Shown here one piece after another: positions 1 to 9,385 of a stretch of 64,000 nucleotides of DNA. The position numbers were made by a program, and so were the translations under genes. The stretch spans positions 44,883,006 to 44,947,005 of the forward strand of contig CM034532.1 in the NCBI GenBank assembly GCA_020002185.1, written 5' to 3'. This stretch comes from Paraescarpia echinospica (Eukaryota; Annelida; Polychaeta; Sabellida; Siboglinidae). Position 1 is the first letter of the stretch; the number at the start of each line of letters is the position of its first letter. The notes under the pieces were generated by a model. It was not told where the DNA came from. It saw only the letters and a list, made by a program, of their open reading frames with translations, and ran no database searches.

Positions 1-272
1 CGTACGCACACATCTACCATGGAATGAAGAGCAATCATAAAAATATACAATCAATAAACATCCGGTTATTAATAACACCATCTGTACTGTATTCACAATA
101 GTCTTGCATAAAATGTTTCGTCACAAATGTCCAGCATTACAATAAAATGTTTGACACCAAAGCAGTGTGAAATCATCTGTAGCGTTTGCCAAATCACAAA
201 ACAAACTTAGTTGAAATGTAGCATGCACAACTCGATATGTTTCATACGATGGAAGCAGACTAGTGTTGTGTA

Positions 273-1505
273 CTAGAAAAGTCCTTTCTTTCCACGGATT
301 GCCGACCATTTCTTGACGACTTGTGAGATGAGAACATCCTCATCTTCATCACTCTCGTCGTTGTCAGCCTCCACTGCAGGTTGGACCACAGGTGGCGCCA
401 CTGGCTTCGGGCCGGGCACGGGCGGTTTGCCAGTCGGTGGTCTATTTTCCTTTGTTTTCGTGGAATTACTGGTCGTTTGCTTTGACAGCTTCGGTGACTT
501 GTTCTTGGGTGAACTCGGCTCAACCATGTTCTTGTTGGGCTTCAGTAGCGGCGACCGTTGTTTTGCCTTCCCATCATTCATCAGCTGCATCGATTCTTTG
601 TTCTGCAGCTCATTGATCGTAATCGACAGAGACCTCGGTTTGTACTTTCTGTGATCTTGTTGACATTTCATCTCCTCTTGATTCAGCATCGAGCTATCAG
701 ATGTCGTCGACATCGATCGTCCCTTTGACTCTGTGTAACCTTCCCGGAGTTTCTTCTCAGCTTCCGTGTCTTGCTGATCGATGTATTGAATTGGTGCATC
801 ACCAGTGGAACGTGTTCTTTCCTTGACAGGCTTTCCGTTGCAAGGTGACTCTGCTTCATCGATGGTTGGTGTCTTTTCTTTAGCAGGCTTTCCATCGCAA
901 GATAACTGTACGACTTCAATGGTGGGTGTCAGTTCTCTGGCTGGCTTTTCATTGCAGAGTGGCTGGGGTGCATCTTCACTGTCCTTCTGAACAGGTTTGG
1001 TGGTCGCTGTATGGAGGTTTATACTTGGCGTGATCACACGAACGGGTGATGTTTCCTTTGTCGACTTTGTCTCCGAGGCAATGCTTAAATTATCCGGCTC
1101 GCTGTCGGTATTGCAGCCTTTGTCAACACTGATCCGCCCGATCTTCTGGTCATCGTCAGACATCACTACTGGTTGCACAGCCACGACTTGACTGTCATCG
1201 CTCGTCAGTGATGCATTATCGCTGCCATAGACCATGACTTTGTCGCTGACCGTCTCGCGACTTGACGACAGTGACTTTCCGCAGTGACACACATTGAGAC
1301 TGCGTTCTGTGTCGTCTCCGTCGCCCACCTCGAACCAAGTCTGATTGGCGATGTGCACGAACTCGATGAGTATCGTCGTGCGGCGGGCGCCACGCTCGAG
1401 ACGGAAGTTACGCAGAGAACAACCCTCGGCCTGCATGGACTTGAGGGCTGAGTCAAGGACTGTTGACAGTGTCGCTACATCCATCGCTGGTGGCAGGTGT
1501 AATGC
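273..1505 (-). CDS. Terminal coding exon of an unrecognised, largely disordered protein
   Basis: I do not recognise this protein. The frame is open from a good acceptor (CTTCTTCAG, exon first base 1505) to a TAG at 273-275. A methionine in good context (CCAGCGATGG, codon at 1484-1482) could be the true start, giving about 403 residues; otherwise the frame continues in phase 0 into upstream exons. From that Met, residues 1-60 look folded (TLSTVLDSALKSMQ, then TTILIEFVHIANQTWFEV). The rest is rich in Ser, Thr, Lys and Pro and is probably disordered. Residues about 177-233 hold three imperfect 19-residue repeats starting CNEKPARELTPT, CDGKPAKEKTPT and CNGKPVKERTRS. A proline-rich stretch (PPTGKPPVPGPKP), an acidic cluster (DNDESDEDED) and a basic end (KKWSAIRGKKGLF) follow. 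The mixed composition with conserved-looking ends suggests a cytoplasmic or nuclear scaffold, but function is unknown. The size and the clean acceptor make it real coding sequence. Confidence 0.75.
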   Translation of the reverse strand, partial: ALHLPPAMDVATLSTVLDSALKSMQAEGCSLRNFRLERGARRTTILIEFVHIANQTWFEVGDGDDTERSLNVCHCGKSLSSSRETVSDKVMVYGSDNASLTSDDSQVVAVQPVVMSDDDQKIGRISVDKGCNTDSEPDNLSIASETKSTKETSPVRVITPSINLHTATTKPVQKDSEDAPQPLCNEKPARELTPTIEVVQLSCDGKPAKEKTPTIDEAESPCNGKPVKERTRSTGDAPIQYIDQQDTEAEKKLREGYTESKGRSMSTTSDSSMLNQEEMKCQQDHRKYKPRSLSITINELQNKESMQLMNDGKAKQRSPLLKPNKNMVEPSSPKNKSPKLSKQTTSNSTKTKENRPPTGKPPVPGPKPVAPPVVQPAVEADNDESDEDEDVLISQVVKKWSAIRGKKGLF

Positions 1506-1621
1506 CTGAAGAAGACGAACATTCAGCATTATAACCAGATTTAAACCAAGGCTGTATGTTCCTCATGATGCTCTTGATATTAAACTAAATATGCTGAAGG
1601 TATATATACAGTATATATATA

Positions 1622-1818
1622 TTAGCATCACCTATCTTTCATAGGGTGTTTTAAAAAAAATTACATTTTGTATTTTTCATGGGCACAACATTAAAATTAT
1701 GAACACAGTTTCAGGTTAGTTAAACACAATTTGGTTTGCTATATATATATATATTATATAAATAAATATAAAAATATAAAATTTGTAAAAACACCCTATG
1801 GTAGATATGTGATGCTAA
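1622..1818. mobile_element. Small MITE-like element with ~50-bp terminal inverted repeats
   Basis: The left end starts TTAGCATCACCTATC and the right end, read in reverse, starts TTAGCATCACATATC. Complementarity continues through CATAGGGTGTTTT and a T-rich stretch for about 50 bases per arm. The 197-base element has no coding capacity, which is typical of a non-autonomous DNA transposon. It lies in the probable last intron of the minus-strand gene. I could not fix a target-site duplication because both flanks are TA-rich. Confidence 0.7.
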
Positions 1819-2198
1819 CCACAAGTTCATGGAATATGTGCACACCCGGCCTGGTTTCTACAGTCAAGACTGCAATTGATTTAGCAAACTTCCTGCTAAT
1901 AATAACTACCCCTAGCTTGAGATGATGATTCTGGGTATTGGAACACATAAGGATGCATTAACAATATAATTAACCAAAGATCATGTGTTTATAACACATG
2001 TGATTGTAATTAATATTTCATAGTTGAACCACTCTGATACCAGACAGCATAACAAATGAGCAAGTGAGGAATAGATATATGGGAGTGATTTTCTATTTAA
2101 TGGTGTATGTAACCACCAGTAATTGCACCCTGGAGGGCAGATAACATGACTGGGAGAGATGCCATGAAATGTTAATTTGCCCCCCTCCCCAAAACACA

Positions 2199-2276
2199 CA
2201 CACAAGCACACTTGTGCATGCACACACAGCTCACACATCACATACATCACACACACCATGCATGCACACACACACA

Positions 2277-2332
<56 letters not shown>

Positions 2333-2402
2333 CACACACACAACACACATACACACACAACACACACAACACACACAACACACACACACACACACACATA
2401 CA
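2199..2402. repeat. Compound (CA)n/(CACG)n microsatellite
   Basis: Alternating CA dinucleotides flank an uninterrupted CGCA tetranucleotide run at about 2276-2332, followed by CA and CACAA variants. It creates long His/Thr or Cys/Val open frames on both strands; these are artefacts. Confidence 0.95.
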
Positions 2403-2842
2403 TGTATGCCTCACACCCTGTAATAGCCATCACCTGTTCACAAACACAGCTGCTGCCTATGAGGCTGTCTCTCTAAGTGTCTAACCTGTTTCCACTCACA
2501 CTCCTATGTCAGTTGTGAACCCAGGTTACTGTGTAATACATGACACGCTCAACCAAGTATGTACTAACCAGAGACAACATAACCAGATGGGCAGTAGTAG
2601 GGATATATGCAAGAAAGAATGCAAGGGAAAATTATTCCAACACTGAGATATCTTAGCTGTGAAAAACGTCTAAAAGAAATAAACATTTTCCAAAACATTT
2701 CCGGACAGTTGTGTATTTGCTTATTTGGAGAGTTACCAAAGTAACAACTCAAGACCTGTAAACGCTCAAATAAAATGGTAAGATAAAGTCACAAACATAG
2801 AACTTGTGAACAGGACAAACCAAACTTGCGTTGAAGAAGAAA

Positions 2843-3088
2843 TTAAAGTGGACTTCGATTGAAAACACACTTCGAAAATACACTACAGTAGCTACAAGGA
2901 TAAACCCTGGAATGGAATCCACAAGAAAAACAAAAAAGGAAGACCAAAACGGCTGGACGAGATCCACAGCTGATGAAATAAAGAAGTATGGAACCACCTG
3001 GAATAAAATAAAGAAGACTGCAAACAAGAGCGTGCATTGGAGAAGCGTAGTTTCGGCCCTGTGCTCTACTCAGAGCAAAGAGTATTAA
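2843..3088 (+). pseudogene. Non-LTR retrotransposon fragment, C-terminal end of the RT-bearing ORF
   Basis: The frame ends in TAA at 3086-3088 and reads KWTSIENTLRKY near its start, then KTKKEDQNGW, DEIKKYGTTWNKIKKTA and HWRSVVSALCST. That order matches the tail found after the reverse transcriptase domain of many animal LINE proteins (W-IGH-LR, KRGRPK-TW, E-GKTWNE-K-A, WR-V-ALC). The fragment is short and has no RT catalytic domain, so it is a dead 5'-truncated copy. It lies in the probable last intron of the minus-strand gene. Confidence 0.6.
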
Positions 3089-4206
3089 ATAAGTTATGTA
3101 TCTGTAATGAGCGAACAACGAAGTATGCTCTTCTACTTTTCAGGAACTACGTTACATGTACGTAGCAGTGCCCGTATCGTGTACGTTGGTTACACAACAT
3201 AAGTTTGCTGTAACTCAGACACAACAGTGACAGGACAAGAGGAGATACTGCTTGTGCCAACAAAGCAACAGACCAGCTGTTCACAAGATAACTACAGATA
3301 CCTCCACATGAGTGATTGGGCCTCTCTCTTGCACTGCATATTACATAATCAATATCCTTGCTGATTCTAGGCAGGTTGGTTACAGGAGATAGGTAATATC
3401 TCACTCTCGGCTGGTGGTAATTTGTAATTTTTATGGCTGCAAGTGGCGGTTTTGTTGATGTAACGTGAGGGTTGTTATGTAGAATGAATCTTTAGCCAGG
3501 AACATTGTAATGTTGGTGGGTGTGGCCACTCCGTTTTGGTTACACGATCAGGAGGCATTCGAATCCCAAGGCTTGTGTGACCAACCCAGCTGTTTCTAAA
3601 AAAAAACTATGCAAACACATCCAACTTGTTTTTAGCACTAGACACATGGGATTTACGTAAATCTCAACCTGCAGCATAGGGTCAAAGCTGCAGTTCTCCA
3701 GGATATTTGGTTTTAGGTAATTTTGTCTATCTTTCCAGGTAGTTACCAGCTTTTCTTTTCCCTTGGGTGTTCCATTCTTGGGCTTTGTTCTGGAGACTAA
3801 TGCACCAGATGAAAGTATTACAGGGATGTTAGAGTATATAATACTGTAATGTCCCTTCCAAGGTAAAGCAATAAATGTGAACTTCTACTGTTTTCTCTTA
3901 ATAATAATATATTCTTTATGTAATGTCCCTTTCAGTTGATTGTCCTAGGTTACTGTACAATTTAAATTTACTAATTTATTTTTTTAAATCTGCAATTATT
4001 ATCAGAAAAATATGCAAAAAAAGTATATAAATAACTAAAATTAACAGATAGATAAAAGCTATACAAATAGTAATAATTCTGACACCTAAAAATAATAAAA
4101 TTCTCAGCTATCCAAAAACAATTATGCTACAAAATAAGAATTATTTTTGGTGTCTGAAACATAGTCATTATGCACTGTATGTAACCAGATACGTAAACAA
4201 TAATAG
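3089..4206. other. Intronic or intergenic DNA without a recognised gene
   Basis: No convincing coding exon is visible. The stretch has an AT-rich end (about 3950-4110) and a perfect 14-base palindrome GATTTACGTAAATC at 3650-3663. A B-box-like GGCATTCGAATCCC at about 3552-3566 could be a remnant of a tRNA-derived SINE but has no clear A box. Confidence 0.5.
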
Positions 4207-4335
4207 GTGTCCAAAAACAAGCAGTGTCCAAAAACAAGCAGTGTCCAAAAACAAGCAGTGTCCAAAAACAAGCAGTGTCCAAAAACAAGCAGTGTCCAAA
4301 AACAAGCAGTGTCCAAAAACAAGCAGTGTCCAAAT
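4207..4335. repeat. 17-bp tandem repeat, about 7.5 copies
   Basis: The unit GTCCAAAAACAAGCAGT repeats head to tail with almost no divergence. The period is not a multiple of three, so one copy-to-copy frame cycles through QKQAVSKNK-type residues. I see no coding sense in it. Near-identity of the copies points to recent expansion. Confidence 0.95.
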
Positions 4336-6193
4336 ACATTCCGGTATTGAAGACACATTCTAAGCCTGGTGGTTTTCATTGTAATACATTGCATTGTCAT
4401 GATAACTCCCTACGTCTCTCGGTGTGGCTCAGATATCCTGGTAGAACAATAAATTGTTTCGTATCTCGCAATATCAACAGGTCACAGGGGTTCAGATACG
4501 TGGATGCAGACCTGACCACTCGGTTGCTGCGCAGATTGTCGATGTAAACATTTTAATCGTGTGTGTGTTCCCTGCAGTAAATATCCTTTGTTAAGGAAAT
4601 ATTTATAGGAGTTCGTTGCTGTGGCTTGGATGCAGATTTGGTAGGCTGGGGTGGGGGGTTCTAAGGAGAGGGGTGGGATCAGTTCTGAGGAGGGAGGTGG
4701 GATACCAAGGAAGGATGACTTTATGTAGAACTAATTGTGTTTTCTGGGGCCGGCCCATTTTATAATTCATAAAAAAAAATTATATTTATTTTATAACCTA
4801 TTGCGCCACAACATTTTAGCACGGGAAATTAATGAGTGACTATGCTAGGAGTCTAGGACCCCCCATTCCGAGATCCTAAATACGCCACTGTTTATGTGTA
4901 TTTTAGTTAGCACTGTGATGCTCAATTTAGTAGAAATATTCAAAACTTTGTATCAAGAGAGTTCACAGCATCACAGTTGGAAACCACCAGAAACTGGGAC
5001 TGTCAAACAATTTGTCAGACTCAGAAAGGAATCGTAGAAGACTGGGACAGTCATAAAACTGATGGAAGATGAGGGAAAGGAGACAAACAAAGAGGGAGCT
5101 GCCAGAGACAGCAACAACAGATTATACAAAGAATCAACAACAAGAACGAGCTGTTGGAGCTCTCCACTTCTAGACAAACCACAAAGACTGACATACTAAA
5201 GCTTCAGGGCATAGACAGGGTACCATGTAAACAGTTTGGCATGCCAGGAATTACAGGAGTGTGCCAAACCAAACAGGGGATATCTGTGAGTAACCATTGC
5301 CTCTTCCTGGGTCTTATTTACGGCTGACCGAGACAGCTAACAATGACTGTGCAGTTCACTTGGGGTGTTCAATGACCAGTCTTATGGATAAATCAAACTG
5401 TTGTTCTTACAGAAATAACCACAAAACCAACTTAGAGCAGTCATAAAAATGCTCCATTCTTCCCAGATGATCGCCTAGGAATTTTAAATGTTCCTATAAC
5501 TAGTCCAACGAAATTGGCTTATATAATTTTTCACTTTGTTTACTACACACATTATTTATTTAACAATTTTAGCTTATATTATATAAATACTCTGAATGTT
5601 GATGAACTGGGGAATATAACCAGTGTGATGAAAAATAAACTCACCCATAACAATTAATATTCTGTTTTGTGCATATATATTTAAAGTGACTGTTTTCATT
5701 GTATGTGTAAAGGTTCCCTGGGAATGTTCCTGGATGTGTTGTGAGGTTGCGTCTCCTAGTGTAGGCTCAAATTGTTCACTTTTACACTTTCCCAATTTTG
5801 AGTAAATGAACATTTCACAAATGTCATTGACGAATGCAAACATTGTAATTTGAATTGATCTATATTTTATAATAATAATATTTTGAATTACTGTAAGTAT
5901 TGTGTAATATTTTGTGCAGCTAAAAGTTTTCTATATATGTTATCTGTTGTGTATTTATTTTGTATATTTAATATGGGCACAACCCTTAAAATTTTTAATA
6001 ACCTAATAATCTGGTACAGTATGCAAAATGATGTAATAATATTTTATCCAAATTATAGTCAAATAAAAATTTACATTAGCACAATATTGCACTTTGTAAT
6101 ATTAATAACTACAACAAGAACAAAAATGTGAAATCATAAGTGTTAAAACACTTTTAACAAGTTACAATAACACACATAAATATAAAATAATAC
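4336..6193. other. No recognised gene
   Basis: AT-rich sequence, especially 5500-6180. The purine-rich stretch 4980-5180 has short open frames with no family resemblance. Part of the probable last intron of the minus-strand gene. Confidence 0.5.
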
Positions 6194-6277
6194 CTTTGAA
6201 GAAGCAGGTTGTGCTCCAGTGCTTGTTGCGTCAGGACTGTCGCTGTTTGCTTCTCTCCTGAAATCCGTGTCCGCCAC
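6194..6277 (-). CDS. Probable internal exon of the minus-strand gene ending at 273
   Basis: On the minus strand the stretch is bounded by an acceptor (GTTTCCTAG before 6277) and a donor (TTCAAAG then GTATTA after 6194). It is exactly 84 bases. In phase 0 it reads VADTDFRREANSDSPDATST, then GAQPASSK, and it joins the terminal exon in phase 0 (ALHLPPAMDV). A second frame is also open through the exon (EKQTATVLTQQALEHN) and would run into a stop just after entering the terminal exon. The coding frame is therefore not certain, and this could instead be 5' UTR upstream of Met 1484. Confidence 0.5.
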
Positions 6278-6426
6278 CTAGGAAACACAGCACACCACTG
6301 AGAAGCCAACCAATAGTGGCTCAGCCAATTTTACCCCCAGCTTCCTGCAGCTAATGACTAGCACTAATTTCATTAGCTGAGAATAAATTGGGAGATAGGT
6401 GCAAAGCAGGTACTGCTTCCACTCAC

Positions 6427-6478
6427 CTGGCTGCAGGAGGAATGGGAGGCACACTGATTCCCAATTCCCACGGACTCC
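6427..6478 (-). CDS. Possible further upstream exon of the minus-strand gene
   Basis: A perfect donor (CCAG then GTGAGT) ends the exon on the minus strand at 6427, and a weaker acceptor (AAACTTGGCAG) precedes 6478. The 52-base exon reads ESVGIGNQCASHSSCSQ and ends in phase 0, compatible with the next exon at 6277-6194. The upstream polypyrimidine tract is poor, and an alternative acceptor inside CCTCCTGCAG would leave only 4 bases. Low confidence. Confidence 0.3.
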
Positions 6479-6637
6479 CTGCCAAGTTTCCCAGGCAATT
6501 ATGATAAGCCAGTTAGATACACTGATTCTGTGATCATTCCGAAAAACCTGCAGGTGCTGTTGTGATTTCTATGTTGATGTCTACACAGCAATAATGCATG
6601 TGATTTCTGCGTAGCTGTCTACATGTGTTGGGGGTGC

Positions 6638-6646
6638 ACGTGTGTG

Positions 6647-6710
<64 letters not shown>

Positions 6711-6722
6711 TGTGTGTACGTG
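6638..6722. repeat. (GT)n microsatellite
   Basis: Nearly pure GT dinucleotide run with two single-base interruptions. Open frames of alternating Cys/Val or His/Thr are artefacts. Confidence 0.95.
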
Positions 6723-7304
6723 TGTGATTGCTAGGCGGAGCAATTATTTTGGGGATCCGGGAAGATTTATAGAGGAATCAGAATCCTTTCTTGACCTTTG
6801 GCAGTTGGTTCACTTGTCCTTTAGTGTCTGGATTTACTACTGGGAGGGCTAAATTTAACCAATTAACTGGAGCAGAGATGTCCACCAATAACTGACACTG
6901 TGGGTGTCCAGCCTCAGAATCATTAATCCTGTCATCTCCATGATAGCACCATGCAGTTCCTAACTGATGATCACAAACTGTGTTAAGTGAGTTTATCAGG
7001 GAAATCGGTCAAGGAGATGCATCAAGTTCACAGCTCAGTTCTCCTCTTCTTTTTCTTGTTTTGTAAGGTTTAAGAGGAGGCAGTCTCTTCCTAGTTTTTC
7101 ATTTATTAATTAATATAATGCTCTTAAGACTACACTATGTTTGAGTTATACTGCCCGCCAAATTGAGTTTAGTAAGCCTATAAAATGATCGCAATTTGAA
7201 GGTATGACCACGGGAACATGTTCAAATAGTAAACAAAACATCCAGTTTCAAAACAAGCTTTATAGGCAATACAGCCAAATCGGGCTGAGTTAACTGCTAT
7301 ACCC
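6723..7304. other. No recognised gene
   Basis: Unique-looking AT-rich sequence. I see no exon on either strand and could not find the missing 5' exons of the HCCS gene here. Confidence 0.4.
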
Positions 7305-7449
7305 TTTGATGTTCAATGATGCTCACTTTCCCATGGTCAACACAGCAGATTTCCAGTTAGAAATAACTACTCCCACAAATTCCTGGCTTTGATGTTCAAC
7401 TTTCCCACGTTCAACACAGCAGTTACAAATTACTACGCCTGCTAATTCC
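7305..7449. repeat. Imperfect tandem duplication of about 60-80 bp
   Basis: Two adjacent copies share TTGATGTTCAA, then CTTTCCCA(T/C)G(G/T)T, CAACACAGCAG and a downstream AAATTACTAC-like segment ending AATTCC. The first copy carries an extra 10-20 bases. No coding sense. Confidence 0.6.
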
Positions 7450-7884
7450 AAGCAGACAAACAGACTACGTCGATTTAATTTTGGTTAAAGTGAAGGTGCT
7501 TATAGTGGACACATCGGGAGTTTTAGGACAACATATGATGTCCTTAATAGCTGGAGATGCACAGAGGTACATGAATATAAGTCAGTTTTGTTGCATGGTA
7601 TCCACAAACTGTAGCCCCCACTTTTCTTTGACTGTGGTGCATGTTTTTGCAAGAGTTTCTGGTGACTTAGACGTCTCTCCACAATTCTATTTTTGCCCAT
7701 CTTGTCTCAAACTTATTTTGAAAACATTTGAACTATTCCTTTATGCACCGTGGTAACAGAGGTATGCCAGTTAATTTAATTTTCAGTTTTGGCAAAATCA
7801 TCAGTCAAACTATTAAACTATTTTTGATGATTTTACCAAACAAATGTGTGCACTTTTTATTAAACCAACTGCATGTATTATTAA

Positions 7885-8010
7885 ACTAAAATCAAATCAA
7901 ATCAATTTATTTTGCAACAACATAGCAGTATACATACACAGAGCAACCATTTAAAAATAAAGTTGTGTTGCATGGTGGTCACATGGCATGTAATATGCCG
8001 TCTTCCTGTG
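7885..8010 (-). mobile_element. LINE 3' end (minus orientation) with TGATT-type tail
   Basis: On the minus strand the sequence runs ...GTTGTTGCAAAATAAA then a TTGATTTGATTTGATTT repeat at about 7885-7905. AATAAA followed by a short tandem tail is the usual 3' terminus of L2/CR1-type non-LTR elements. The body is short and non-coding here. Exact 5' limit unknown. Confidence 0.5.
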
Positions 8011-9163
8011 ACCCCATAAACATATATTTCTAATTATATTTACACATACGTATACTATGATTATCACGAGTGTATGATATCTTCTGTATGACAACTATTC
8101 ATGCACTATATGTTTGAATATCAGTGCACCCACAGCCACTCAGGTTGGGCAAAATTAATTTAATTGGGAATATTAATTAAGCATAATATACTATGATTCT
8201 TGGTAATACACCAGCTGCCCCATCTACCTCAAGGCTTTTCTCGTGTTGGATGGTGATCATGTTGGGGAGGTTTGCCAGAAAAAAGTCATACCATTGATGT
8301 GACTTGTTCCAGATATGCAATGTGTCATTCATTGTCTGAGCAATGTAAAATCAGACTGAGATTTTCTTTATGGATATTACTAATTTTCACATCATAGCTG
8401 GGAAGACACCAATTCATACAAGTCTGGGAATTCTGCGGAAAGACTGAAATAGCGCGAGCTGAAAGAAAAGCGTAATGCGAGTTCACGACTTGTCTGTGAC
8501 TACAGAAATAAACTTGACAACAATCAATCGCAGATGTTTCAACAGTAGGCAACTGACGTCAATCTTTGATCATGGCCCGTCATTTGCTCATCTGCCTGTA
8601 CACAAAACATCACCACTCCTAACCAGAGTTAGACGTCAGCCTCAATATCTGATTTTTCTAGTTTTTCCGTACCGGTCCATTTAGAAATTTGAGAAATGTG
8701 TTTCTTGCCATACTTTTTTGTATTTTTGTTTGTAGCCAGCGTGGCTGAAACAGAGACCATTTTATCTTTTTATCCGAAAAAACGGCCTGCCACATATTTT
8801 TGCAGCAGGTCATTATCCTTTCCTTGACGGAGTGGAGAAAAACCTTGTTAGACCTCACCCAATGATAAGGCCATAGGTCTTAGAAATACCTGGAATTTGT
8901 GTCAGTTTGTTGTTTTGGTTTATCTGCTATACAAATATGTTGTGTGTTTCTTGGCAGTGTCATTTGCAGTATTTAAGCTGATACATTGAAGTGCATTACC
9001 TTAGACAGTGTCAGTCAGTGTAGAGTGTGAATTTCTTGCAACTCAGAAATAAAAAAGAGGCTACATTTTGCAATATTTAAAGATAAATTTTAAATAATAT
9101 TTAAAGGTGAATATTAAGGATTTTGTTCTTGTGATGTACAAGGTCTCTGTAATGTAAGGTTTG
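8011..9163. other. No recognised gene; upstream of the HCCS exon
   Basis: No exon matching the HCCS N-terminus is visible on the plus strand. A perfect CRE palindrome TGACGTCA sits at 8554-8561. It could be chance, or part of a promoter for the HCCS gene. Confidence 0.35.
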
Positions 9164-9203
9164 ACTATATATATATATATACATATATGTATATATATAT
9201 ATA
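9164..9203. repeat. (TA)n microsatellite
   Basis: TA dinucleotide run with a short ACATATATGT interruption, ending 60 bases before the HCCS acceptor. Confidence 0.9.
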
Positions 9204-9264
9204 AGCTTATTTCTCATGTAAGACATTATCAGTATATATAACGAAATAAATGTTCTGTTTCTAG

Positions 9265-9385
9265 GATGGCGTTGGAAAGAAGACACCCTCCAGGCAAAAG
9301 ATGTCGACCACATAATTATGATCCACAATGCTAACAACGAACAGGCTTGGCAGGAAGTGCTCAAGTGGGAGGCGCTTCACACAAA
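9265..9385 (+). CDS. HCCS: Holocytochrome c synthase (cytochrome c heme lyase), internal exon
   Basis: HCCS attaches heme to apocytochrome c in the mitochondrial intermembrane space. The exon follows TTCTGTTTCTAG and ends at an ACAAA/GTGAGT donor. It starts in phase 1: a final G from the previous exon is needed to make Gly. It reads [15 protein letters not shown], then [15 protein letters not shown] and [10 protein letters not shown], a diagnostic HCCS block. The histidine in [10 protein letters not shown] corresponds to the human His154 heme ligand and is retained. The preceding exon or exons, which should carry the CP heme-regulatory motifs and the YPSEQMFWNAM-like segment, were not found in 6500-9264. 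The 121-base exon leaves phase 2, matching the next exon. Confidence 0.93.

Noticed and set aside
1981..2484. Long Cys/Val and His/Thr/Ala-rich frames
   Set aside because: Produced by the CA/CACG microsatellite.
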